A stretch of DNA of 64,000 nucleotides from Rosa chinensis (GCF_002994745.2 NC_037092.1:73011823-73075822), one strand, 5' to 3'. Shown: positions 46,416 through 58,426, numbered from the stretch's first letter. Numbers and translations: made by a program. The notes: generated by a model from the sequence alone, not told the origin.

Positions 46416-47021
46416 TGTTAAACAGCGACAAGCGTGACCCATAACCCACTATTGTACTGATACTGTCTCAACTTAACGACTCGATATGTGTTGGATTTTA
46501 ATCACAAAAGGCCTCAGTACAATTGGGTGAGAGCCACCCACTTATAAATTATATTTTCTTTTGTCACTTTTCTAATGTAAGATCTTTTTTCTCCAACACG
46601 CCTTCTAATGTGCAACCTAGCTCTAGGTTTGCACGCGAAATTGATTAACAATACAATTCTCACATTGAAAATTGGCACACAAGTCTCATATCAAAAACTT
46701 AGTCAGTATTACAATCCAACGCCCAGATCGGACACTCAGTGACAATCCAATCAGAATTTTTCAATGGCAATATAAAAAACCCAAATTTGGGCCCATGGCA
46801 ATTGGAGACGCAATTGAAGAGGGACTTGCTCTGATACGATGTTAAACAGCGACAAAAGTGACCCGTGACCCATCGTTGTATAGATACTATCTCAACTTAA
46901 CCACCCGATAGGTATTTTGTTTTAATCACAAAACGTCGCTGTACAATTGGGTGAAAGTACCTACTTATAAGTTATATTTTCTTTTCTCACTTTTCTAATG
47001 TGAGATCTTTCATCTCCAACA
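46416..47021 (-). mobile_element. TRIM (terminal-repeat retrotransposon in miniature), 606 bp
   Basis: Two direct repeats, 46416-46598 and 46840-47021, begin TGTTAAACAGCGACAA and end TCTCCAACA. On the minus strand they read TGTTGGAGA...TTTAACA. Just beyond the 5' repeat on the minus strand is TCGTATCAGAGC, close to the initiator-Met primer-binding site TGGTATCAGAGC. The 240-bp middle has no coding capacity. Flanks GGAGG and GGAGT (46411-46415, 47022-47026) are a near-perfect 5-bp duplication. These are the features of a TRIM. Confidence 0.85.
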
Positions 47022-47188
47022 GGAGTGCTAAAGTTTAGCACTAGGCCCAATGTGGCGTTATCTACTAAGCAAAATTATACTAATGCTAAAATTATTACCA
47101 TTAAAACAAGAAATAGGTACATGAATATATGACCAAAATTACACTTTTCACTCTTCTCTAGACAAAAGCTATTTACTATATATGCTGA

Positions 47189-47584
47189 TTAGCATTTCAA
47201 TGGAGGAAGATCAGTTTGATCCATATTACTATGCCCTACCTTCGATCTCATAAAAACCCTACTACCAAACACCAGGAACCCAACTGAACATCCTGCAATT
47301 GCAGCTAGTAGAACACCAACATCGAATGACATGACTGCAAGCATTACCAAATAAGACAGTCCGACTCTGGAACCATACATCAAGGTCTGTCGAAGTCCAT
47401 CAGCGATATTATTATCCGAACTAGGCTCGATCAATCTAGCGTGAGAAAGCCACTCAACCACCAAAGAGAGCAGAAAGACAGCTATTAAGGCTAAGATGTA
47501 GGATTCAAGGCTCTCTCCGGGCCATCCCGGGAATATAATTGCTGTGGTGTTTTTGCCCCTGAAAAATGTGAAATGGGTTTTCAT
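47189..47584 (-). CDS. Ctr/COPT family copper transporter, short N-terminus
   Basis: 131 residues from the ATG at 47584-47582. Three membrane spans lie at about 28-46, 72-91 and 89-107. TM2 has MxxxM (MLAVM, Met81 and Met85) and TM3 has GxxxG (Gly98, Gly102). WPG, VEWLSHARLIE and FGSRVF match the first COPT gene, so the two are paralogues in the same orientation. The N-terminal tail is only about 25 residues and lacks the Met/His clusters of its neighbour; family members with short tails exist. The frame is intact and single-exon. It may be a lower-affinity or internal-membrane copper carrier, but that is inference. C-terminus ends LPPLKC. Confidence 0.92.
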   Translation of the reverse strand: MKTHFTFFRGKNTTAIIFPGWPGESLESYILALIAVFLLSLVVEWLSHARLIEPSSDNNIADGLRQTLMYGSRVGLSYLVMLAVMSFDVGVLLAAIAGCSVGFLVFGSRVFMRSKVGHSNMDQTDLPPLKC

Positions 47585-47679
47585 TGTTGCTTAGCTGAGT
47601 AATTGGTCCCTCTCTGGCTCTCTCCCTCTCCTTTTGAAATGAGGGATTTAAAAGAAAAAAGTTCTCTGGCATAGTGGTT

Positions 47680-47750
47680 CTGGTACTAAAGTTCATTATG
47701 TACTACAAAAATTAGAAGTACTCAATTGGTGCTTAGTTAGTGGTACTTCC
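47680..47750 (-). promoter_or_regulatory. Cluster of four GTAC cores upstream of the second COPT gene
   Basis: GTAC occurs at 47683-47686, 47700-47703, 47718-47721 and 47743-47746, that is 99-162 bp before the ATG. GTAC is the core recognised by SPL7 in copper-response elements. Chance would give about one per 256 bp in balanced sequence. Function is inferred from position and spacing. A TTTTAAAT TATA-like site lies at about 47645-47653. Confidence 0.55.
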
Positions 47751-48117
47751 ACAGTTCCGGCCACTATAGAATTAGACTAATAAGCAAGCATATGATCGTA
47801 TTCTTAGCCGTCTATACTCTATAGTATGATTAATGAATGGCCATGTGACAATTCCACTAGTGTTAGATCGATGGGATCAAATTTTTGGTGTTTTTGAAAG
47901 TACATTTAATTGAGTGTACTACACAATTGCATGAGTAATTGCAGTACAAAACAACATTTTTTCTTTTCGGTTCTTTATTCTTACAACAAATATTAACCGT
48001 TAATGTGTTAGAAAAAAAATTGTTTGAGTATGACTTACCAAGAATTCATATGCGTGTACATCAAACCCAATATCGCTTTCGCCCAAACATGTATGAATGG
48101 ATTCATTTTTCATTCTA
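47751..48117. other. Intergenic between the second COPT gene and a Pack-MULE
   Basis: No coding sequence or element recognised. AT-rich. Confidence 0.5.
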
Positions 48118-49362
48118 GGGTCCGGATCAAGGGACACCATATTATACACAAATTTTGACACATATTGTGAGTCATTAGATTTAAAAATGTTTAATGGTTG
48201 AGATTTGTTGTTTGAATGATGTGGAAAATGACATGGCATAACATATTTTCATAAAAAATTATAATTAGATTAAACAAAGTTTACAAAAGAAAAACAATAT
48301 CAATAATTTGAGGGAAAAAAAAAACAATATAAAAATTATTAATGAAGTTCTTCTTGATCAAAAAAAAAATTTGAGAAATTACTGTTCTTATCACAATTGT
48401 ACACGATCAAAAGAGAGAGAGAGGAGAAAAAAAAAAAACGTTTAGCAGAAGAACAAGATGCCAAACGCCATGGGATTTGAATGCTGAAATGATGGATAAA
48501 GATGAAGACGAACCAAACTCCGGCGTCACCAATTTTTAAGGTAATTTGATCCCAATTGACTAAAAATTGTTAGGATATTACATTCGCCACAAGGTTTCCA
48601 GAGAGCCATTCAAGTACTAGACACAGATCAAAAGCTTTGATCTCTGTGGCCAAACAGATCGGCAGAGCCATGGGCCATCTGGACAGAGTTTGGAGGAACC
48701 CAGGAAGACAAAAGTGAAGACCTCTATTTCTTCACCAAACTCAGCGTCTATATATACTTGAAAGTCAAGTTCTGGGACCTGAAAAGGTAATCAAGTACAA
48801 AGGGGTCATCATCATCTATGACTCCAAGAATAAGAAGATGGTTTAGGGATACGCAAACTGTTTCAGTATGAGAATAATGAATCAGATCAAAACCATTGTT
48901 GGATCATGCATGAGTATAGCATTCCTCCTTCAAAGACTAGCAATCTTCCACATGAATATGTGCTCTGCCGAATCCGAATCAACGTGGATATACAGAAGGA
49001 GAAAGTTAGTTGCAACCAAAATCATGGGATTTGGATCAAAATCCCATGGCGTTTAGAGTCTTGTTTTTCTGCTATATATCCTTCTTCTTTTTTCCTCTTC
49101 TCTCTTTTGATCATGTACAATTGTGATAAGAACAATAATTTTCTAAATTTTGAAATTTTTTTTTTCTTTTATGAACTTTGTTTATTCTAATTATAATTTT
49201 TTATGAAAATATATATGTTATGTCATGTGATTTTCCACATCACTTGGTGTTGTGTTGACAACATTCAAATAATGAATCTCAACCATTAAATCTTTTTAAA
49301 TCTAATGGCTCACAAGGTGTGTCAAAATTTGTGTAAAATATGGTGTCTCTTGATCCGGACCC
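48118..49362. mobile_element. Pack-MULE (1,245 bp) with long TIRs and a NAC-like fragment
   Basis: Perfect 9-bp duplication TTCATTCTA (48109-48117 and 49363-49371). Ends are GGGTCCGGATCAAGGG and, reverse complemented, GGGTCCGGATCAAGAG. The inverted repeats run inward for about 350 bp with substitutions and indels, to a shared AACGCCATGGGATTT. Long TIRs with a 9-bp duplication mean Mutator superfamily. The non-repeat centre carries NAC-like coding sequence, with no transposase. Confidence 0.88.
48610..49052 (+). pseudogene. Captured NAC-domain-like fragment
   Basis: NAC proteins are plant transcription factors. Pieces in different frames read PWAIWTEFGGTQEDKSEDLY then FFTKLS near 48668, and SDQNHCWIMHEYSIPPSKTS then PHEYVLCRIRIN near 48880-48985. 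These match the NAC order PWxL...YFFT and WxMHEYxL...WVLCRI. Stops and frame changes separate the pieces, so it cannot encode a NAC protein. The weaker N-terminal part (IKSFDLCG) fits the region before PW. The source gene type within NAC is uncertain. Confidence 0.62.
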
Positions 49363-49710
49363 TTCATTCTAATATGTTTTTCTATAAAAGAGAAGAAATC
49401 TCAAACTCTTTTTTATTTTGTATTTTATTTTTTCATCTATCTCATACTGCTTCAGCTTTTTTTTTCTTTTTGAGAATGAATGATTAATTTATCCAAAGGA
49501 AACCATATTACAAAAAATGGGAGCAAACCGGTGGTGGACATGAAACCTAGGCCTCATCAAAAAGCCCGCGGATCAAGTGGGCCGATGGAGGCCTGCCGGC
49601 CCGTTAAAAAGCCCGCCTCGGTGGGTAATGGGCCGGCCCGCCAAAAGCCCGCAAAAACTCAGCCCGACCCGCCAAAGTCCCGCAATGCTCGGCCCGTAAA
49701 AGCCCGTAAA

Positions 49711-50035
<325 letters not shown>

Positions 50036-50091
50036 AAGTTCTTATACTTTTATATAGAATATGTGCATTAGTGCATATATATATTCTACAT

Positions 50092-50790
50092 ATCGGTTGA
50101 CCAATTCGATCGGATTCAAAAATATGGTGAAATTGGCTAAATTTTTTACCACACTCATAATTTATTGTAATAAACTCATCCAACGGTCGGTTTTTCCATT
50201 TTCTTTTAATTGATAGGGGTTGCTCTTTAGAGTGTATGATATATAAAAATAAGTTTATAAGAGTAACTAAGTTTGACCTAGTTGATCGAATTCGAAACGA
50301 GAACCAAATTGGCTGAATTTTCTACAACCACCATAAAACATTACAATCTCTCCATCGAGGGTTGGTTTCTCCGAATTCATTTTCCACTTCATGGTTGCTT
50401 TAGAATGAACCTCAACAATTTAAATGCAATGTATAAGTCATATAACTTTAGGAGGAAAATTGGTATAGGCCAATGTGTTTGTAATTAATTTTTTTTTCTT
50501 TATCTTATGTCCACGCACATCCATCGATGAAATATTTACAGACGTGATGTGAAAAATAAGCACGTTTCGCGGTCATCATGCCATCGGTCAACTAAGAAGA
50601 CATACAAGTGACGACGGTTGACCAAATCGATCATATTCGAAAATATGGTAAAATTGGCTAAATTTTTTACCACACTCATAATTTATTGTAATAACGTCAT
50701 CCAACGGTCCATTTTTTCATTTTGTTTGAATTGATAGGGGTTGCTCTTTGGAGTGTATGATATATAAATATAAGTCTATAAAAAATATTT
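50092..50790. repeat. About 165-bp repeat, two clear copies and one divergent
   Basis: The block beginning CGGTTGACCAATTCGATC (about 50092-50260) recurs as CGGTTGACCAAATCGATC (about 50616-50785), both with a long shared stretch ending GGGGTTGCTCTTT.GAGTGT. A more divergent copy lies at about 50280-50410. It is an internal expansion of the hAT element. Confidence 0.75.
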
Positions 50791-51028
50791 TCTTTAAAGA
50801 TTTATTTGTAAATAAAGCCCGCAAGGCCCGCCCAGAAAAAGGCCGCAAAGCTTAGCCAGGCCAGACCCGAAAAAGCCCATGAGGCCCGCATTAAATGGAT
50901 GGGCTTGGATCCTTCAATTTACATTAAAGCTCGGCCCAGCCTGCTACTATTTAAAAATGGAGTAAAGCGCGGCCCAAGCCAGCTACCAATGGGCCTGGCT
51001 CGGCCCGTTGATGAGGCCTAATGAAATT

Positions 51029-54000
51029 CCCATTCACCTCCCTACTACCTAAACCAGTTATGGGTCTGTCACCAACGATGACTTCCATGAGCCAAGAGGG
51101 CCCAACCCCTAACCAAACATGTCGCCCATTATTATGAGCTACAAAAACTGCCACTACATGAGCTGCCATATTAAGCCTTCTAGGAACAAAATGAATACCT
51201 TGAATACCCATAGAACCCTTTAAGAAACAAATTCTATCTACCACCAATCCTTCAACAGCAAGACATTCCTCAGTTCCATTAATCAAATGGGCAGCTTCCA
51301 GACAATCTGTCTCGACGCTCACGCTTCTCCATCCTTGATCTATGCTCCACTCCAATCCCATCAATATTGCCGTCAACTCTGCTGCCACCGGGCAAAGCCG
51401 ACTCATCGATCGCTCACCAATGGCAGCCACTAACATACCCCCACTATCCCTACATACAATGCCCACTCCAACATTGTTGCCATTATGAATAACGGAGGCA
51501 TCACAATTAAGCTTTAAGGCCATCAACAGGTGGCACCCGTCCACTTGATGCATTACCATGCACGTTACTACCTCCAGGTTGATTCAAAATCTGGTTTTGT
51601 AATATGCCATTCCAAACTACCTCACTCATTGTATAAATAACCTCTGGAGGTCGTGGATGCTCACCAAATTGCACCGCATTTCTTTCCTTCCAATTGCTCC
51701 ATAGAAACACCACCAGAAACCTCAGTTCATCCACCGTCAACACCTTCCTAGCATCCTCTAAAAAATCAATAAAAGAATTCCCTGTACCTTGGCCCAACTT
51801 GGAATAGAAGTTCGCCTTTTCCAACACCGCAATACTATATGAGCATTGAAATATTGCGGGTAAAGGTGATTCCTGAGCTTGTTGACACCGAGAGCACGTA
51901 GAATCCGTAACCAATCTCCTCAAATACAGAGAAGCCTTACATGGTAAAAAACCTTTAGCACACCTCCAAAGGAAATGGGACATCTTTGGAGGGACTTTAA
52001 TCTGCCAAAGTTGTTTCCAAAATTCAGAAACAGTCGGAAATCCATTAGAAGCACCTCTTGAAGCTCTACCCTCCTTTAAAGCTACCCTATATCCACTCTT
52101 GGCAGAATACTTCCCAATACGATTCGGACTCCAAATAAGTTGATCCCTGCCTCCACTACGAACTAAAGGAATTCCCAGGATTGCCTCCACCTCTTGGGAA
52201 GTCCCAACTTGATTCAACAATGCTAGGTTCCATTTCCCATCTTCAGTGATTAGCTCAGCTACGTCCATAGACATATTCAACCCAGGCTTATAGAAACTCG
52301 AGAACCATCCACTCCCGGCACCCAAGGATCAAGAAAGACCTTAATATTAAGGCCATTCCCAACTCTCCACCTCAAACCTTGCTGAAGTAACTCCTTCCCC
52401 CACATAAATGCATGCCAAACAGAGGATGGATTATTCCCCACTTCAGCCTCCAAAAAATCACAATTCTTAAAGTACCTGGCCTTCAACATTTTCCCAACAA
52501 GAGAATTTGGATCCCGCAATAATCACCGCCCTTGCTTTGCCACCAAAGCTTTGTTGAATTGCTGAATCTCTCTAAATCCAAGTCCCCCTTCACTCTTCGC
52601 CCAGCACATCTTAACCCAACTCCTCCAGTGGATACCTCGACCACTCGATTTTCCCCACCAAAATCTTGCAATATGTTTATTAATATCTTCACATGTACCA
52701 ACCGACAATTGGAAAACGCTCATTGTATAGGTAGGAATAGATTCAGCAACAGCCTTGATAAGAACCTCCTTCCCACCCTTTGAAAAAAAAATTCCTTCCC
52801 AACCTTGGACCCTCTTCCAAACCCGATCTGCCAGACCTCTAAACATCCCTTTCTTATCTCTACCTGTGACCGTGGGAAGGCCCAAATATCTCTCATGGCA
52901 TGGTACCGTCTTCATATCCAATATAGAGCAGCACTCCTCCTTCACCCCCTGGTTAGTCTTAGGGCTAAAACATATAGCAGATTTCTCCATATTTATTTTC
53001 TGACTCGACACTAATTCATAAACCCCAAAAATCTCCTTCATCTTGACACAATCTACTGCAGAAGCATCACAGAAAAGCAGACTATCGTCCGCGAAAAACA
53101 GATGAGAAACACAGGGAGCCCCTCTTGCAATTGCAACTCCATGCAACTGACCATCCAAAACAGCCCTACGTAAGAGGGAAGAGAAACCCTCAGCAACAAT
53201 TAAAAACAAGTATGGAGAAATTGGGTCCCCTTGTCTAATTCCCCGGGTTGGCCTCACCTTTCCAAATGGTTTACCATGAAGAAGAACTGGGTACGTAACC
53301 TTTTGAACACATGAAATAATCAACTCCACAAACCTATTTGGAAAACCCAGAACCTCCATCATCTTCCTTAAGAAATTCCACTCCACCCGATCGTACGCCT
53401 TAGCCATATCCAACTTCACTGCTATCTTCTGCCTACTTTTCTTTCCATGGCATTTTAGATTATGAAGAATCTCAAAAGCCGCAATAACATTATCATGGAT
53501 CGATCTATTCGGGACAAATGCACATTGAAACTCCGAAATTACATCCAGTAAAATCCTCTTTAGCTTGTTAGTTGACACTTTTGATACCAATTTATAGATC
53601 ACATTGCAAAGGCTAATTGGTCAAAATTCTGTTACCTTCTTTGGACTATCAATCTTCGGTATTAGCGCAATCAGAGTGTGATTGAGCTCCCCTACATTCC
53701 CCTGCCCATTCAAAATCTCCAAACATTTAGAGACCACATTAGTACCCACTATGTTCCAATATTTCTGATAAAAAATAGAAGGCATTCCATCAGGTCCAAG
53801 AGATTTTGTAGCTCCCATTTGTTTCAAAGTAATCTCAATTTCTGCCCTTGTAAATGCACTACTCAGGAAAACTGACTGCAACTGAGTAATTCTAGCATCT
53901 ACTGCATGGAAAAAATCATCCTGATATTGTCCACCAACTGAGTTAAAGAGATTCTGAAAATATTTAACAAATTCATTACCAATCTCAGTCACCCCAGTCC

Positions 54001-55195
54001 TCCATCTATTATCTTCCCCAAGAATGCTTGTAATCTTATTAATTCTCCCTCTCTGCTTCGCATAATTATGAAAAAAGTTAGTGTTACAATCACCATGCCG
54101 GAGCCAATTTACCCTAGCTCGTTGACACCACATGATTTCCTCCCTTTCAAGAAGCTTATCCAATCTCTGTTCCACCTCACGCCTCTGTGACATAACGTCA
54201 CCAGTAGGGGGCATTCGCTGCAGATTTTCCAACTCTTGCCTCATCTCATTCATGCTTCTACGGACCTGCCCAAATTTTTCTTTCTCCCAGACCTTCAATT
54301 TTTCTGCTACTACTCTAAGTTTATAGGTCACCCCTCTATTATACCCTTCCTCCCAAGCCTGGTTAATTAGTTGACCGCAGTCCTCCTCCTTAGTCCACAT
54401 CTCCTCAAACAGGAACCTACACCGACATCTCCGAACACCACCATCACCACTAGTAGGAGGCTCACATTCAATTAGAATAGGGGAGTGATCAGAGGCCATA
54501 GTCACTAAATGATGAGATAGGAAGCCACCCCCCCCCCCCCCCCCCCCCCCCACTTTTGAATTAATTGGAGATTCCCAAAGCCACGATTGATTCTCTCCTT
54601 CACATTAGCATCTCCTTCTCTTCTATTATCCCAAGTGAATTTGTATCCTGTGAAGGAGAATTCATACAATCCACAATCTTCCACCACTTGCCTAAATGCA
54701 TCAATTTGTCTCTGGGAACGAATAACAGCACCAGTTTTTTCGGAGATGCTCAAAATCTCATTAAAGTCACCACAACACAACCACGGACCATCATACGCAC
54801 TTGCTAAACTCCGTAACAACTCCCATGAAGAGGCACATTGATTCGTACTGGACTCCCCATAGAAACCCGTCACCCGACAGACCTCACCATCCTCCCAAGT
54901 AACCATAGTGTCAATGTAATAAAAATTCGACGACATGAAAGAAACAGAAATAGTACTCCTCCATAAGATACACACACCCCTCAAATATCCACCATTAGAT
55001 TCATCTCTTGGCACACTAAGGATTCCATCCATACCCAATCGAGTTTTGAGTCTTCCCATTTGACACGAAGTCATTTTGGTTTCAATAAGAAATATCAAAT
55101 CTGGTTTATGGACATGAATGAAATCCTTTAAGTCACGGAACGTCTGGGATCCCCTCATCCCTAGGACGTTCCAACTCAAGATCCTTATTGCTCGT
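51029..55195 (-). pseudogene. LINE ORF2: endonuclease, reverse transcriptase, zf-RVT and RNase H, disrupted
   Basis: Endonuclease (about 55195-54555) begins ILSWNVLGMRG and carries LIFLIETKM and CCGDFNEIL. A 24-C run at 54528-54551 shifts the frame before VTMASDHSPILIECE. Reverse transcriptase carries VKLDMAKAYDRVEW, GIRQGDPISPYLF and the catalytic FFADDSLLF near 53085. A TGA at about 53620 replaces Arg in a VTEFRPISL-type block; another TGA near 52520 lies in the linker. The zf-RVT region has SEFWKQLWQIKVPPKMSHFL and CSRCQQAQES. RNase H (about 51510-51050) has LNCDASVIHNGN and AAELTAILMGLE. A frameshift lies near 51530. Confidence 0.93.
54528..54551. repeat. 24-C homopolymer inside LINE ORF2
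   Basis: Uninterrupted C run (G on the coding strand) at the end of the endonuclease domain. The domain reads in one frame up to the run and in another after it. Either a real slippage expansion or an assembly error. Confidence 0.95.
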
Positions 55196-55361
55196 GGTGG
55201 GGTAGCCTCACTGCACCCACCACTTCAGGGACACTCGACGAAAGCATCACCTTCTTAATTTGACGATCTTCACCTTCAAAAAAATCAGCCTCCAATTTTC
55301 TCTTCCCCCCTTCAAGTTCAAACTCAACTCCATTGCTAACACTTTCCAGCCTCAATTTCCT

Positions 55362-56716
55362 CTATGCAGACACGGACACCAACTTCCTACTCTTCACATT
55401 CTTCGGCGACTTTTTATTTGTGCCAAGAGAGAACTCCCAGGTACCCAATCCTTTCTTAACACTCTCATTAGAAGCAGAGAGAACAAAAGGATTTCCCACT
55501 ACAAATTGGCTACTATCACCAAAAGCTTGTCTGAACACCTCACCCAACCTTCGGGCTGCATCACTCTCCACTACATTTAACGACGGCTGGATAGTTAATT
55601 TTAACGTCTGCTCGCCATACCCCTCCATATTAGCATAAACTAGATCCTTCACACCATCCTCCATCAATGGAGCTAAAGCACTACCTACATTCCCTACCGC
55701 TAGAACATTTTGAGTATCTGTGGTCTTTTCCATCAAGTCCATGCATCCCTCCACATGTTTTAGTTTGATCATTTTCACCAGGGACGTGGCCGTATCCTGG
55801 CAAGGACCCTCAATTTGAAAAGGCATTGACGCCCTAGATGAGCCACCACGAAGTGATTACTTCATTTTACCAGCAGACCAACCCGTTCTAACACCACTGC
55901 CATCACCACTCCCATTACCTTCACTATAGGCTGCTTCTGCATAGCTCCTTCCAACCCTCGGCCCAATCCTTCTCCCATACACATCCATATCAGCCCTAAG
56001 GGTCAGAGGGAAAGGCCATTCAGATTCAGGTTACCACAAATCCCCAACTTCTCAAAACACACCCTAGTTGGATGCCCCATCAAACCACACTCTTGGCAAA
56101 ATTTCGGCAACCGTTCATAGCGAAACTCGATCAATTGATCACCAAACTCTGGAAAGTTAACAATAGTTCGACGCAATAAAGCCAGAGAGACATCCAGACG
56201 AACCCTAATACATACACAGCGACCCACACTATAGCCTTTATCATCTACCTTCACATCCTTCAAGACTCCCAGTATACCCCCAATATCTACTGCAACCTCT
56301 AGAGTACAAAATTTCCACGGAACTCCAGTGACTTGCACCCAGAACACTGCCGACCCCAGCTCCACTTCTGTCACTAATTTTACATTCCCCATAGGAGCCA
56401 TAACAATTAAGGACTTATCAAAGTCCCAAGGTTCACGGTTCAGCACCCTCTTCATGTCTTCCTCACAATGAAAGCAGGCCAAGAAACGATCTCCCTCCAC
56501 GTCGCTGATCGCAACACCCATATCACCCCCCCATAGACGTGAAAACAGATCAATAAAACTCCTCCGATGAGGCTGACGCACGGTCAAGACCTTACATACC
56601 ACTGCATAACGATACTTCAACGCCGACTTAGCAGCTAGCCCTCCAATCTTCAGCCCCTTCGATTCTCGTTCTGAGAGAACCAGGGAGCCTGCAAAACGAC
56701 ACGCTACCTCCTCCAT
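55362..56716 (-). pseudogene. LINE ORF1: DUF4283-type nucleic-acid-binding protein with CCHC knuckle, disrupted
   Basis: ATG at 56716-56714 starts MEEVACRFAGSLVLSERE. The protein then follows the plant L1 ORF1 pattern (FIDLFSRLWGG, FLACFHCEEDMKRVLNREPW, VPWKFCTLEVA) to a zinc knuckle CQECGLMGHPTRVC (CX2CX4HX4C) near 56075. A stop at about 56003 comes after a frame change. The C-terminal part resumes in another frame at about 55980 (DMDVYGRRIGPRVGRSYAEA) and, after a further stop, runs from 55826 to 55362. In intact L1s this product coats the RNA. Confidence 0.88.
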
Positions 56717-57025
56717 ATCACGTAAACAAACACATTACAATAGCAGACCACAATCACTGTCCAACAACACCTCGAAATCAAGGTTTTTGGGTTAAGAAAC
56801 ACGAGAAAACCAGAGAGTCCGCTCTAGAATGGAACTCTAGCAGAGCCAAAACCCTCGTGACGTGCGTCAAAGGGACTTCATTGAACAAACGATTTACGGT
56901 CTCTTTATTATTTCTACTGCTTCAGCTTAACCTAAAAGTGCTTAGTTGAAGGTTTAATTTTCACAATTAACCAGTCAATAATTGGGACCACTAAGAATAT
57001 TATATTCCTATAATGTTCCCTCTGA

Positions 57026-57137
57026 CGAAGTGGTGTTAGCTCAGTGGTTAGAGCACCCACTACCTATGTACTAAGTCATGGGTTCGAGTCACCATGGGGG
57101 CAGGAGTGAAACCCTTTGATCCTCTTTTTTTTTTAAA
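57026..57137 (+). repeat. tRNA-headed SINE
   Basis: Contains an A box (TAGCTCAGTGGTTAGAGC) at about 57037-57054 and a B box (GGGTTCGAGTC) at about 57080-57090. A T/A-rich tail starts near 57125. The T-arm can pair (CATGG/CCATG), but acceptor-stem ends do not, so it is a SINE rather than a tRNA gene. It lies just beyond the LINE. Confidence 0.7.
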
Positions 57138-58426
57138 AAAAAATAAATAAATAAATCAAAATTTATGAGATGATTAGCATAAATAAATAGTTTACTGTAC
57201 TTTAGCTAATTCTTTTTGAAATTTGCAAATTAATCATCGTATTCAATTATGTAATTCAATAAAAAAATAGTTCACTCTGGGTTTTTTTTTTTGAAACTAT
57301 ACATCAGAAGTCATGGCCCAAATTGTCTCGACCATGGACCAAAAGGCAGCCAAACCATAAACCCCATTGTTCTGATCTGGACACCCAAACACTGGGCACC
57401 AAGACATGCTTGAGTGCTTGACCATCATCTTCACCTCCGACGTCGACCAAACCGTCGCCATCAGCAACGTCGCTAAGCCTCCGGATGCTTCGCCACCATC
57501 AGAAGCATTACTTGGAGCCGCTCGCACATGGCCCACCACCAGATTCGCCACCCTTCACCTTTCAGATCCGATCCACGCCGGCATCTCTACAAGAACCGAT
57601 CAGCCTTGGCTTGTGATACACCAAAGCATAAATTTATAGATTAAATTAATAATTATAAATTAACAAATCCGCTAAATTAATAATTTCCTGTAGTCTCAAT
57701 CTTATTAATTTATCGAATTTTTACTGGAACTTGAATTTTTAAAGAAATCAAACTGTAACTCTGTGGCTGTGTCCCACCCCTGAGTCCTCCGATCTAACAA
57801 CCAAGGGACATTTGGACCCTGTACCTGGAAGACCATTGGGTTTGAACTTTGACAATTCGGGGGACAAACTGTAAGTTGCTGATACTTATCACGGACTGTT
57901 AGAGCTCCCTGTGAGAAAGAACAAGAAAAAGAATAGAGTTCTTTTTTTTGGTCTGAAGAAATAGAGGAAGAAAGGTTAATTAACAACCAAACTTGCCAGT
58001 AGGCACTAGTGCAGAGGGCGTGTCCTTCCGCTTCCTTTCCGGTTTGGATGTCGACTCCATAACTGGAACTATATATTTCACAAATGCTAGTACGCTCTCT
58101 CTACGTAACTAAGGTATCTTATATTCTGCGTATTTGTTCTGTAACTCCCTTGTCATTTGAAAAATGTAAGTTGGTAGCTACCTGATTGACTTGAGCATTC
58201 TTTACTAGACTTGCTTTATGGGATATTTGTAAGGGAAAAAAAAAAAAGGTAAAATATTTCAACACCACCTACTGATTACACCATGAAATTTCATAACATT
58301 TTAGCTACTATGAATTAAAGCGATCAATCCTTGAAGTAGTCAGTAAATGTGATTACTGTATAATATATGTTGTACAGTACGTGAACTTATATATTGGTAT
58401 CTTATATATGCATGTCTGTATCTTGT
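57138..58426. other. Intergenic with an unassigned GC-rich patch
   Basis: The patch at 57300-57600 is open on both strands and GC-richer, as a gene relic would be (plus-strand run LECLTIIFTSDVDQTVAISN), but no family was recognised. The rest is AT-rich and featureless. Confidence 0.4.

Noticed and set aside
57026..57137. Functional tRNA gene
   Set aside because: A and B boxes and a T-arm are present, but the acceptor stem does not pair and an A/T tail follows; a SINE fits better.
57297..57639. Gene on either strand in the GC-rich patch
   Set aside because: Open on both strands for about 80 codons, but neither translation resembles a known family and no splice structure is apparent.
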